In this document: piece by piece, positions 41,841-51,755 of the stretch
Numbering within the stretch: the first letter of the stretch is position 1
Layout of the letters: every line of letters begins with the position of its first letter
DNA from: Protopterus annectens
Taxonomy: Eukaryota > Chordata > Ceratodontiformes > Protopteridae
Length of the DNA: 64,000 nucleotides
Reading direction: 5' to 3'
NCBI RefSeq assembly: GCF_019279795.1
Contig: NC_056737.1
Location: 1,198,341,475 to 1,198,405,474 of the forward strand
Made by a program: the position numbers and the translations under genes
The notes under the pieces: model-generated
Told to the model about the DNA's origin: nothing
The model's input: only the letters and a program-made list of their open reading frames with translations
Databases searched by the model: none

Positions 41841-42269
41841 TTTAATAGAAAGGACACCACAGCTAACTATATAATCCAACAATAATGAAGTCACTCAGTT
41901 CAAAAATCACAAGAAATCACAGAGAAAATACCAATATTACAATACAGTGTATAGGAGAAAAAAGGGAAACAGCTGAATAGAGATAAAAGCTAACAGGTTA
42001 AGCAAGAGAAGGCAATACCAGCTATGGTACTGAAGAAATACCACAAGGGTAAGGGAAAAAGGCCGTACCAACAGTGGTACTTAAGACTACCAGTGGTAAC
42101 AACGGGTAGAGTGGAGAATATAATGTTAGATCGAAGAAAAGACACTAGAAATACTAAAGGTTTAGTAAAATGTGAAGATATCCAAAAACTTTTACACAAA
42201 TATCAAAAAAGATTTTAATTAGCTGAGAGCTCGGCTGAAATGCGGCTTTATGGCTATGCGGCAAACAAG

Positions 42270-42424
42270 ATCTGAGGTAATAGGGAGAAGGGCATTCTGG
42301 GTAGAGACTTAGCTTGAGAGTTTTTTTTGGCTGGCACGAGCTTGGTAATAGGCTGACTCGGTTCTGATGCCTCAGAACAGAACCCATCAGTGATGAACGG
42401 AAAGAAAATTAACAACATCAGATT
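42270..42424 (-). repeat. DIRS-B right inverted terminal repeat
   Basis: Reverse complement of 37137-37290: AGGGCATTCTGGGTAGAGAC, TTGGCTGGCACGAGCTTGG and AACCCATCAGTGATGAACGG. Confidence 0.85.
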
Positions 42425-42425
42425 A

Positions 42426-43170
42426 TCAATTACAGTTTTCTTCAACAACATCTGATGTTTAACCCCAATGCCATGCAATAGTTTGTAAGTCACTTATTTG
42501 TGAAGTGTTAAATACATAAATATTGATTATTTTCATAATAACTCACAAACACAATAGTAAAATCTAAACTATAATGTAATGTAAATGGCCATTGACAATG
42601 CATTTTGCTGTCTCTCACCATGATATTTTACACCATACCCATAGTAGCATGCATGTCTCTCGATTATGAAAATATGAGCATGAATATGAAAACACGAATG
42701 ATAAGTGGCAAATGATGATTAACTTGTCCACTGCAGGATATACCAAATTAACTTTCTTATTTTCATTTCGATAGTTACTCTTTGCCCTTTCTATTGCTGC
42801 CTGTTTTAAACTAGTAAGTGAGTTTGTTAAATGCTAGACTGAAAGATTTGCTGGGTGCCATAAGGAGCTATAGGTGTTATTTGGAAGTATACACATAGAC
42901 CTGAATGAGTTAAGAAACCTTAGTCTGTGCAATCTGTGATTAACAGGAGGTCATGGTTTCTTGGTTGTTTTGAGCTTTTGTAAAGGTGTTGTTTGCAAAA
43001 AGCTTGGCTCTGTTCAGCTGGTTCTAACAATGCCCTGTACAGACTTAGAAATTTGTGTACTTTGAATTTATCTGAGCATCACAGTATAAGTCAGATTTCA
43101 GGAAATTTTCTTTTCAGTGGTGAAACAAATGCAACATGGGATTTTTTATGTTTTCTGTGAGAGGAAAAGT
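42426..43170. other. Unassigned sequence between two DIRS elements
   Basis: I see no gene or known repeat in it. Confidence 0.5.
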
Positions 43171-43212
43171 ACAGTTGTGTACACTTACCATAAATGTAGA
43201 TGTTCGAGTGTA

Positions 43213-43350
43213 TTCACTGTTGCAGTCATTACATTTGGGTTTTCTGCTTGCAGTAGCCCTCAGTCGGCCTGATTAACAAAGTCTTGGGTCCTGCATCGGT
43301 CGTTGTCCCTTCTTCCATGACGTCAGGTCATCAGGGGTATAAAACATGTA
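43213..43350 (+). repeat. DIRS-C left inverted terminal repeat
   Basis: CAGTCATTACATTTGGGTTT, CCTCAGTCGGCCTGATTAAC, AAGTCTTGGGTCCTGCATCG and CCCTTCTTCCATGACGTCAG reappear inverted at 48213-48366 with few differences. Confidence 0.92.
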
Positions 43351-43533
43351 GTACATCAGTTTTTTCTTGCTCCCAGAGGTCAGGTGCCTCCCTAATGGGA
43401 AGCAATTAAATCTATAAATACAAGGATATACCTCCAACAAAAAATCAAACACACCAAAAAGCTTTTAGAGCATAGTAAGTGAGAGTAGAGGTATAGTCAA
43501 AAGAAGAAAGGGGGCTGGAGGGAGGGTAACCAG

Positions 43534-43640
43534 GACTGCAACAGTGAATACACTCGAACATCTACATTTATGGTAAGTGTACACAACTGTACTATGTTCT
43601 TTGTGTTTCACTGTTGCAGTCATTACATTTGGGTAGATTC
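43534..43640. repeat. DIRS-C internal complementary region
   Basis: 43534-43591 is the reverse complement of 43171-43233 (ACACTCGAACATCTACATTT, ATGGTAAGTGTACACAACTG). 43596-43640 (TTTGTGTTTCACTGTTGCAG, TCATTACATTTGGGT) is the reverse complement of the right terminus near 48320-48362. Confidence 0.88.
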
Positions 43641-43666
43641 CCAAAGCTAAGGTTGGGAGGAGGAAT

Positions 43667-44640
43667 TTAAATAGAATTAGGACCAGCTATAAGCCCCTGC
43701 AAGACTGCAGTGGCAAAACCAGCTCTGGATTTAGAGAAAATTGGCAAATGATAATGCTTGGTGAAAGTATGTACAGAACTCCAGGTAGCAGCTTCTAGGA
43801 TGTCCCTAGTAGGGACACCCCTGAGAAAGGCTGTAGAGGTAGATGCAGCCCTGGTTGAATGGGGTCTGATGCCCTGTGGGATAGGTTTTCCATGGTGCTT
43901 ATAGCAGAGATGAATGCAGTGGCCTATCCATTTTGAAATGGTTTGTTTTGAAATAGCTTTCCCCTCAGTCCCTGCAGCAAATGCCACCAGCAGTTGTTCA
44001 GATTTCCTTTGAGGTTTAGTCCTGTCCAAGTAGTCTCTAAGCTGTCTGTGCACATCTAAAGAGTGCAGTATCCATTCCCCTTTCTTCTGTGGGTTAGGAA
44101 AGTAGGCAGGCAAATGAATGGACTGATTAAGAGCCACACGATACCACCTTGGGCATGAAGGTGGGATTGGTTCTGAGGGATACCCTGTCCGCATGAAAGA
44201 TGATGAAAGGTTCCACTGCCATAAGGGCCTGTAATTCAGATACCCTTCTTACAGAAGTGATTGCTAAAAGGAAAGCTGTTTTTCAGGAAAGAAATTTTAA
44301 ATATGCAGTAGCAGCTGGCTCGAAAGGAGGAAGACTGAGTTTCTCCAAGACAAAGTTAAGATCCCAGGCTGGAGTTGGAGCTCTCCTGGGTGGCCTTAAA
44401 TTTTTGGCCCCTCTGAGGAACTGCTTGAGCAGTGGGTGCGAGAAGAGGGAGGCTCTGTGCTATAATGAGCTGAAATGGCTGAAGCATGAATTTTGATGGA
44501 GGAAAAAGACAAGCCCTTATGAAGCATCTCAGTCAAGTATTGTAGAATCTGAGATAAATTGGGCACTGCTGCGTTCATTGCTTGAGAATGGTTCCAGGCA
44601 CAGAATCATTTCCATTTTGCAGCATAAGATTTTCTAGTAC
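43667..44640 (-). pseudogene. DIRS-C tyrosine recombinase
   Basis: The core-binding part ends MDIILEARRPSTRKSYAAKW near 44610. The catalytic part has AFLLAITSVRRVSELQALMA (box I arginine, read across 44210-44275), then the frame 44194-43667: WILHSLDVHRQLRDYLDRTK, GIRPHSTRAASTSTAFLRGV (H-x-x-R) and LEAATWSSVHTFTKHYHLP (tyrosine). Breaks lie near 44200, 44395 and 44580. All catalytic residues are readable. Confidence 0.9.
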
Positions 44641-45420
44641 TAGGCCTCCTTGCCTCTAAAATGATATCCATCACTGATTTACTGAGGGATGGTAAAGGAG
44701 AGATTAGGCAATTAGCCAGGCTGCTAGGTTGAGGATTTTCAGCTGAGGGTGCAGAATCTGGTTCTCCTGCTGAGACAACAAGGAAGGAGTTTGAGGCAGG
44801 TGCCATGGAGCCAAGCATGACACACTGTGCAAGAGTGGGTACCAGTGTTGGTGAAGCCAATCTGGTGCAATTAAAATTTCCCTTGGCTTGTCCTGTTTGA
44901 TCTTTAGTAGTATCTTGGAGAGCAGAGGAAGAGGAAGAAAGGCATAAACTGATAGGTTTTTCCAGCTGGAGGATAGAGCATCCACTTTCCAAGCTAGCTT
45001 GTGAGGAATCCTTGTGCAAAATTTGTCCAGTTGATGGTTCTGGGGGGAAGCAAACAGGTCTATATCTGGGCTCCCCCATTTGCTTGTCAACATGTTGAAA
45101 ATCCTTGGTTCCAGTTTCCACTCGTGTGGATTCATAAGGTTTCTGCTTAGTCTGTATGCCAGTGTATTTAGTTTTCCTGGCAGGAATTGAGCTTGTAGAT
45201 TCACTTGGAAGCTCAAAGCTGTGTTCCACAATGCCATGGCTAGTCTGCAGAGGGGGTAAGAATGTGTACCCCACTGCTTGTTTATGTACCACATGACAGT
45301 TATTAGTTGTCCAGGAAGAATGTGGTCCTTGAAGGCTGTCAGAGCATTCTGTACAGCTAACATTTCCTTTTGATTTATGTGCAGGTGCATTTGACTTGGG
45401 TTCCGTTTGCCTTGAATGCA
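44641..45420 (-). pseudogene. DIRS-C RNase H and distal region
   Basis: The frame 45390-44704 is open over 228 residues: MHLHINQKEMLAVQNALTAF, LPGQLITVMWYINKQWGTHS, YPLCRLAMALWNTALSFQVN, PGKLNTLAYRLSRNLMNPHE, DIDLFASPQNHQLDKFCTRI, WKNLSVYAFLPLPLLSKILL and PREILIAPDWLHQHWYPLL. In the other two elements VVWYINKQGG is preceded by QSDN; here QLIT joins directly to VMWYINKQ, so about seven residues with the catalytic aspartate are missing. NTLAYRLSR also lacks the usual D of ADxLSR. Confidence 0.88.
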
Positions 45421-46300
45421 CTACTCTGCCAGGTGAGCCCCCCGTGCATAGCCTGATGCATCTGTTGTTAAGATTTGGGCGGCAGGGGGTAATGTGAATG
45501 GTAGTCCCCTGTTTTGGTGGCAGGCCTCTGCCCACCAAAGGAACTCAAGGCATAGGCAAGGTATGATAGGAATCCTTGCTTCTAGATCCTGTGAATGTTG
45601 ACACCATAGGCTTTTGAGATACCATTGTAGTTTCCTCATATGCAGCCTTGCATATGGAATTAGAAGAATGCAGGAGGACATGAACCTCAAGGCTTTCTGT
45701 ATTTGCCTTGCAGATAGCTGGGTTTTTGTGGCCACTTGTTTGAAGTAAGTTGTCAAATGAATCCATTTCTCTGGCATGAGGAAAGCCATCTGGGAAGTTG
45801 TAGTCATGCTTGCTCCCAGGAATATAATTTGTTGACAGGGTACGAGGTGGGATTTCTTTTCATTTATGGTGAACCCCAGACAAGTCAGTACCCTTTGAAC
45901 AAAGGCCAGATGATTCAAAAGAAAGTCCTTGCTTTCTGCCTGAATTAGACAATCATCGAGGTATGAGTATATCTGAATATTTCTTTGCCTGCAAAATGCA
46001 ACGACTGGAGCTAGACACTTTGTGAATACCCTGGGCGTAGTAGATAAGCCAAAGGGTAGTGCAGAGAAGGTGTGGAAGTGAAATCTGTATCCTTGGGACA
46101 CTATATTTAAAACCCATTTGTCCTGGGTAATGAGTTCCCAGTTTTGGGCCTGCTGACTAATCTTTCCACCTAAAGGAGCATTCAGTTGGGAAGTGCTTGG
46201 AAGATTTAAAAGCAAGTCATTGAGACTGTTTTCCATAGGGGGGGGGGGTCTTACTACTCCCTGATTTGGGTGCAGAACCCCCCCCCCACTGTTTAGTCTT
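45421..46300 (-). pseudogene. DIRS-C reverse transcriptase, internally deleted
   Basis: The RT N-terminus ELITQDKWVLNIVSQGYRFH passes directly into HTFSALPFGLSTTPRVFTKC. In DIRS-A and -B about 120-140 residues lie between these blocks, including the VPKK..RPILDL segment and motif A. Motif C is intact (IQIYSYLDDCLIQAESKDFL), followed by GFTINEKKSHLVPCQQIIFL, YARLHMRKLQWYLKSLW and ILTTDASGYARGAHLAE, the RNase H start. The frame stays open across the deletion, so the loss was a multiple of three or later compensated. Confidence 0.9.
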
Positions 46301-48041
46301 GTGTGTCCTCTGGGACTGAAACCTGGGGTTTCTGCTGTGTCTGGGTTTGGCTTGAGAAGACCTGGAAGGGGCTGGAAAGGACCAGTTCTTAGAGGGCCAG
46401 TGCCAACTAAATCTAGGAGGATGAACTTGTAAGAAATATTTAACAGTTTGCATAGATTTAGCTTTATCTTCCATCTTTTTAAGAACTTCCTCAGCCTTGT
46501 TGCCAAACAGGCAGTCCTGATTTAAGGGAGCATCCAACAATTTAGCTTTAACATGATCAGGCAAAGATTGCTTCTTAAGCCAAGCATGCCTTCTAGGCAC
46601 AGACCCAGTAACAGCAGCCCTGCAAGAGGCCTCTAATGAATCAAATCCACATTGCAAATTATGTTTTCCAACCTGTTCAGCAAAATGCATTAAATCCTGT
46701 AATTTTTTATTTGCCGCACAGACAGGAATCAACATCGTTTTCTGTTTAAGCAACCCAATAACATGTTGTTGATACTTTAACATATGAAACTGGCAGTTTA
46801 AAGCCCTAACGGCCAAAGTTGCAGAAGTGTAAACCTTCTTACCCCATCTATTCAGTGCTCTGGACTCTCTATCAGAAGGGGTAGGATTTTTAGTAGTAGA
46901 AGCCTTAATGCCCTTGGGTCCCTGTGAAATAGTCTCTGGATCCGCAATAGGATTTTTAAAAAGGAGCTTGTGAGAATCAGGAACCCTGTAATATCTGTCA
47001 GGTTTTCTGGGAGCAGGAGGCAAAGAATCAGGTGCCAAACTAGACTCCGAAAAGCATCATCATCAATATCTAGTACAGGAGGAATAGCTAAAGGTCTATG
47101 CTGAGGCAGGAGTAAGAAATCCCTAAGCCTCTTTTTTGAATCAGAAAAATCCTGGCTTTCCCAGTGGAAATGCTCCCTTAGAGTATGTAAGGTTTCACCA
47201 AAAGAAAAATCCTCTGGAGGGGAAGCAGAGGGAATAGAGTCTTCTGCATCAGAATCCTCATAAGTAGATAAAGGCAAATCCAGATCATCAGAAGAATCAG
47301 ATAAATCAGAATCCTTGTCAGAAGATTCATAAACAACTTCATTCCTAGGTCTCTTAGAAGGGGGGGGGGGTTGGCTTCCCCTGATTAGAGTTATAAGATC
47401 TTCAGCCATTCTTATCATTTGTTTTTTAGGCATAGAGGCCTGAGCATGGGGCCTGGGCATTGTTTTTTTTAGGCATGGTTCTAGATTTAGACCTAAATGA
47501 AGAAGGAGGCGTTGGTTTAATATGCAAGTCCATAGGCCTGAATACACCCTCAGAAGCCGGTGCCTGCACAGCGGCTACGGACCCATCCAAGGTAGAGACA
47601 TCCGCGGGTTCCATAGTTGAAGCATCTCGTGGCATACCGGACTCCGAATGGGTCTCAGTAGAGGCCTGCGAATCAGAAGTAGTGGGTATCAGGGGCTACA
47701 AAAGTGCCTCACTGAGTACCGGTAAGCTGGCAACTGGCTTAGGAGAAGCGTCGTCGGTAGTTTTGGACCTCGGTGGCCTGTCTCTGTCTTTATCTGCGTT
47801 TTTTCGAAATCCCGGTAGTCAGATGGCTAACCAACGACATTTCTGGATAATTAAACCAAAAACTGAAATATTTAGAGGCAAAAATATACCGAAGATGGAT
47901 AGTGCGCTGATTATATAAAGCACAAAACCGACAGCAAGGTACGTTGTGGTCAGGGCCTAAGCAAGGAATACAGTAGGAATGAAAATCTTTATGAGGTATT
48001 TGCTTTCCACAAGTAATGCAATTATTAACTTTTACTGACAT
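46217..48041 (-). pseudogene. DIRS-C gag-like protein
   Basis: The start is at 48041 (MSVKVNNCITCGKQIPHKDF). The cysteine module reads NNCITCG, HSYCIPCLGPDHNVPCCRFC, the same spacing as in DIRS-A. After breaks the frame 47547-46852 gives an acidic serine-rich part (SSDKDSDLSDSSDDLDLPLS) and SFGETLHTLREHFHWESQDF. The frame 47038-46217 reads RKPDRYYRVPDSHKLLFKNP, WGKKVYTSATLAVRALNCQF, CGFDSLEASCRAAVTGSVPR and LLDAPLNQDCLFGNKAEEVL, then a basic P/S-rich end overlapping RT. Confidence 0.87.
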
Positions 48042-48212
48042 CGGTATGGAGCAAAAAAAAGTTTCCCCAATGGGGTACTTAGCTTTAATTGAAGACTTCG
48101 GTTCTGAAACTCAAAAATTATCATTTCAGGAGTCGGCCCGTCTGGCACTTGCAAACTGCTTCTGCTTCGGGCACCGCACGGCAAGAAAGACTGACATAAT
48201 GGCGTCGGCTGC

Positions 48213-48366
48213 ATGTTTTATACCCCTGACAACCTGACATCATGGAAGAAGGGACAGCAACCGATGCAGGACCCAAGACTTTGTTAATCAGGCCGACTGA
48301 GGGCTACTGCAAGCAGATAACCCAAATGTAATGACTGCAACAGTGAAACACGAAGAACATCAGGTG
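48213..48366 (-). repeat. DIRS-C right inverted terminal repeat
   Basis: Reverse complement of 43213-43350: TATACCCCTGACAACCTGAC, CAACCGATGCAGGACCCAAG, TTGTTAATCAGGCCGACTGA and CCCAAATGTAATGACTGCAA. Confidence 0.92.
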
Positions 48367-48712
48367 TTTTCCTAGGTTATTTTTTTCTTACTCCTGCTAT
48401 CTCACTAGGTACCACTGGAGGTCAGTATAACACTGCCGTAGTTAGAGCTGTAGCTAAAAAAAAAAAAAAAAAAAAGCTAGACATCTCAAATAGTTTTCTT
48501 ACTTTGAGGAATGCATTACATGAGCTGTCTGTGGAGGCAGCCTTTTATCACTTCCTTAATGTGATGTCCATATGTCTCAAACTCTGAGTATTAAAAATCA
48601 CTGGCACTGGCCTTTCAAAAAAATCATAATGGAGGATGACAAAGAGGAACACTTTTCTTATTTTTTGCAATAGAACATCTTTGCATTCTTGAACCTACAT
48701 ACTTAGTTTATT
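48367..48712. other. Unassigned sequence with A homopolymer
   Basis: A run of about 20 A lies at 48456-48475. Nothing else is recognised. Confidence 0.5.
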
Positions 48713-50345
48713 TATTTTATTATTTATTTATTTTACATTTGTTGACCGGGCTGGTCCAACTGGATTCATGTCCATTTTCAGTGGAGGCCCAGGGAGAAAA
48801 GCTCCACACATTAGAATAGAAAAAACAAAATACAAATTCATAGGTACATTACCATGATTTGGCAAGTACAAATAGTACATTACATTACTTTAAAGCCTAT
48901 TAGTAAGGGATAAAAGACAATAAGGACAATGTCAAGTACATATCAGTAAATTGCAATTTTAGCTTCTGAGTAATTAAGAAACACAATCTTACTTGCAAAT
49001 TGGGTATAGATATACTGACAATAATATATGAGGTATGTGAAATAGGTCAATATTACACTAAAAGAGTTAACACACTATATTGTTAGTAAAAGATCATTAA
49101 GTTAAAGTGGATGAGGAGATTAGTGTCCAGCGACAAGGGAGTTATTTAGTCTGGGTTAACACAGGGATACAGCCATTGTGATTTAAGGTATGGCTTGAGT
49201 TTGGTTTTAAATAAGGTAGTTGAAGGTAGAGAGGTTAGGTCATTTGGGAGGGAGTTCCAGATTTTGCCCACTGTGTTAGAGAACAGAGAGTCTCCAGCTA
49301 GATTATTGGTTTTACTTGTGTTTACCAGTATTTTATTAGATGAGCGCAGGATCTTCAGGTTAAAGTAGAGGGATATTAAGTTAGTAAGTACAGGAGTATT
49401 TGTAGGATGATGCAGTATCTTATGGGCAATAGTTAGTTGGTTGAACAGAATAAGATTTGACAATTCTAACCATCCTAGTTGATTCAGATTATTGCAATGA
49501 TGGGTTCTATAGGTGGAACTAGTTGCAAATCTAGCAATGTTGTTGTATGAACTGGCTAGCTTGTTCAGATTGCTTTTGCATAGTCTTGTGTAGATAGGGC
49601 AAGCATATAGTAGGGTTGAGATTAAGTGGGTACGGGCAATGGTGGTCCTGGCTAGTGGAGTTAGAAATGGTTTGATCCTGTAGAGGGAACCTAGTTTCTT
49701 GTTTACTGTTTTTATAGTGTTGTTAATTTGGGGTTCAAAGGTGAGGTTGTTATCAATTAGTACTCCAAGTAGTTTTGTGGTGGAATCAGGAGTAATTATA
49801 GTACCATTGCTAGATGTAACAGTGAAATGCAGTGGAGTGGCTCTGCGTGTGGGAGTAAATAGTAGCATTTTTGTTTTGTTTGGGTTGAGGATGAGACAGC
49901 GATGAAGAAGCCAGTTTTCAACTGTGCTAAACACATCTTGGGTTAGGGATTGAAGTTGTGATAGAGAAGAGGCTGAACATTTGAGTGTTGAATCATCTGC
50001 ATATTGGATACAGGTAGCGTGAGGTAATACAGAGTGTAGGTTATTAGTAAAAATAGAAAAGAGGAGAGGACCCAATATGGAGCCTTGAGGAACGCCAAGG
50101 GTAATTGGGAGATGGGAAGATAGATTATTCTCCCATAATACATCCTGTTGCCTGTTATTTAAATAAGACTGGAACCATTGTATGGCAAGTGGATCCAGTG
50201 AGAAGTTTCTTAGTGTGTTTATGAGTAGTTGGTGATTAACCATGTCAAAGGCTTTTGAAAGATCAATGAAGAGGGCTGAGGATAGAGTATTATTATTGCG
50301 ATATTTATTAATGCTTAGTGACAGGGAATCTTTGCATAGGATAAG
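48713..50345 (-). mobile_element. L2-like LINE, 5'-truncated, RT frame unbroken
   Basis: The minus strand holds the C-terminal half of ORF2, about 430 bp of 3' untranslated sequence, and the tail GGAGCTTTTCTCCCTGGGCC ... ACAAATGTAAAATAAATAA. The tail is shared with 16755, 60098 and the SINE at 8729-9005. The unbroken frame suggests a relatively young insertion. Confidence 0.93.
49146..50345 (-). CDS. L2 ORF2 C-terminal half (partial RT)
   Basis: From the 5' break the frame reads SSALFIDLSKAFDMVNHQLL (motif A), QQDVLWENNLSSHLPITLGV, PQGSILGPLLFSIFTNNLHS (motif B), ATCIQYADDSTLKCSASSLS (motif C) and WLLHRCLILNPNKTKMLLF. The C-terminal region reads TKLLGVLIDNNLTFEPQINN, LYRIKPFLTPLARTTIARTH, YNNIARFATSSTYRTHHCNN and GKIWNSLPNDLTSLPSTTLF, ending near a stop at 49146. 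All catalytic aspartates of motifs A and C are present and there is no internal stop. The endonuclease and the RT fingers are lost by 5' truncation, so the protein cannot be functional. The first methionine at 50243 is only the start of the M-initiated frame. Confidence 0.92.
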   Translation of the reverse strand, partial: LILCKDSLSLSINKYRNNNTLSSALFIDLSKAFDMVNHQLLINTLRNFSLDPLAIQWFQSYLNNRQQDVLWENNLSSHLPITLGVPQGSILGPLLFSIFTNNLHSVLPHATCIQYADDSTLKCSASSLSQLQSLTQDVFSTVENWLLHRCLILNPNKTKMLLFTPTRRATPLHFTVTSSNGTIITPDSTTKLLGVLIDNNLTFEPQINNTIKTVNKKLGSLYRIKPFLTPLARTTIARTHLISTLLYACPIYTRLCKSNLNKLASSYNNIARFATSSTYRTHHCNNLNQLGWLELSNLILFNQLTIAHKILHHPTNTPVLTNLISLYFNLKILRSSNKILVNTSKTNNLAGDSLFSNTVGKIWNSLPNDLTSLPSTTLFKTKLKPYLKSQWLYPCVNPD

Positions 50346-50374
50346 TTTATTTATTTATTTATTTATTTATTTAG
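50346..50374. repeat. (TTTA)n microsatellite
   Basis: About seven TTTA units at the 5' break of the L2 copy. Confidence 0.95.
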
Positions 50375-50575
50375 TAAGGTATATGCATTAAACAGGTCTG
50401 ACTTCATGAGAAACATTAATAAATCTAGGAGGAACAAGGGTAAACGTGAGAGCAAAAATTATAGTGCTGTGCTTAAATCATAGCAGTTGAGAGATGTGGT
50501 TTGTCAACACAGATGCATTGTCCCTACACCCCTCATGCAAAATAAACCAAATTTCCTAACATGTTTCTGCTAGTC

Positions 50576-50758
50576 TGTCTGTCTGTGTCTTTTGGCTTTT
50601 CCCGGTTAGGGGTCGCCACAGCAGAATTCCAGTCCGCTAATGATTGGTAGTGGATTTTTACGTACCGGGTTACCAGCCCAGACGCACAACCTTCAACGAA
50701 GGCACGCCCCATTCATGTATGCCTCCACACAGAAGACGCTCTAGCTGAGAATCAAATG
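50576..50758 (-). mobile_element. SINE with GGGGTCGCCACAGC core, head lost
   Basis: Same family and orientation as 36236-36475: TTGGCTTTTCCCGGTTAGGG, GTCGCCACAGCAGAATTCC, AACCTTCAACGAAGGCACG, CACACAGAAGACGCTCTAGC. It breaks off before the tRNA-like head (at about 50758), and on the minus strand it ends in an (ACAG)n tail. Confidence 0.8.
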
Positions 50759-51035
50759 GGACAACTTAGTAAGACATTAAAAAACTTGTATAACTGCAAT
50801 ACACAGACAAAGCAACACCACAGCAGCAATCCAATTCCTTCCATACTGTTTTCATTGCTGCTCCTAAATAGTTTATGATGGGGAATGACTGTGAAGACAA
50901 TGTGGATGTTCTCTTTAGGAGGCAAGGAAGGTTGTTGCCCCAGCACCATATTTTATTGACTTTCACCTAGTTAATACTGTCACATTCGAACTTGCACATT
51001 ACTTCTGACATTTAGACATTTCACAGCTGTCTGGC
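50759..51035. other. Unassigned sequence
   Basis: I see nothing recognisable here. Confidence 0.45.
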
Positions 51036-51240
51036 GAGTGTTGCAGAGTGTTAGGGATGTGAGCTGTGGTTCCTGCAGGATATGGTTTGATTCACGCTGT
51101 CTTCATTTGCCAGCTGTATAACCTAGACCAAGTCACTTAATCAGACAGTACTTAGGGGTAACTGGCCCCCTGCATTACAAGACTAATAACTTCCTGTACA
51201 CTTTAGAGCAGCAACATCTCAGCTGTTAATAAATTCCAAG
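51036..51240 (+). mobile_element. CORE-SINE (MIR)-like element
   Basis: GTGTTAGGGATGTGAGCTGT (A-box region) and ATGGTTTGATTCACGC (B box GGTTTGATTC) form a tRNA-like head. The body TTTGCCAGCTGTATAACCTA then GACCAAGTCACTTAATCAGA resembles the core of MIR-type CORE-SINEs (CTGTGTGACCTTGGGCAAGT in the mammalian form). The 3' limit is not sharp. Confidence 0.6.
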
Positions 51241-51362
51241 TTTTCCTATAACAGGGAAAAGACCTGTCACATTCTGAATATTGCCTAGTAAGTACAGTCT
51301 CATGGCAGCAAAGCATGGTGGTAACACGGCATGTCTGTTCATTGGTAGTTGCTAGACATGTA

Positions 51363-51525
51363 GCTCAGAACACCATTGAGGAGCCCAGCCCAATTTCTCA
51401 AGCGCCTTACGGCACTGCCTTTGTTATAAAAAGACGTGCTCAGTGTCACACATTAGACTAAGGGAATCAAACCCTGGACTACAGAGAACAGCTCAATGCT
51501 TTAAGCCTTACCAGATACCAAAAAT
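51363..51525 (-). mobile_element. tRNA-derived SINE fragment
   Basis: On the minus strand TGGTAAGGCTTAAAGCATTG then AGCTGTTCTCTGTAGTCC and GGGTTTGATTCCCTTAG place an A-box-like and a canonical-looking B box about 35 bp apart. The body GTGACACTGAGCACGTCTTT, TTGTAACAAAGGCAGTGCC-like sequence follows. Family not assigned. Confidence 0.5.
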
Positions 51526-51755
51526 ACTTTTGAAATTATCTTTTAGTTAAGTTTTTATTTATTTGTATTTCTTATTTTGAAAGAGATAATATAACAATGT
51601 AAAAAGCAGTTAGTATATTAAATACTAGTGTTTTGAAGATGACAACCTCAATTATCAATTACTAAAATTTACTGCTGTCACACAAACATGTTTCAGCTAC
51701 AAACGAATAAAGTTTTTCACAAATGTACATTTCACATTGCTCTGCCTCATGCCAT

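Larger units (their letters stand above)
37104..42424 (-). mobile_element. DIRS-type retroelement B
   Basis: A 5.3-kb DIRS element on the minus strand with the same layout as DIRS-A: gag, RT, RNase H, recombinase, inverted termini and an internal complementary region. Its protein segments are closest to those of DIRS-A (for example VVWYINKQGGTKSYPLC, KAHSTR and ASFGSMVLRNV/AAFGSMVLRNV). Several frameshifts are present. Confidence 0.93.
43171..48366 (-). mobile_element. DIRS-type retroelement C (deleted RT)
   Basis: A 5.2-kb element on the minus strand, diverged from DIRS-A and -B but with the same order and terminal architecture. Termini contain GCAGTCATTACATTTGGGTT and AGTCGGCCTGATTAACAAAG. 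Two internal deletions in RT and RNase H make it non-autonomous. Confidence 0.93.

Noticed and set aside
44200-44496. 98-codon + strand open frame
   Set aside because: It is the antisense of the DIRS-C recombinase region that includes the box I arginine.
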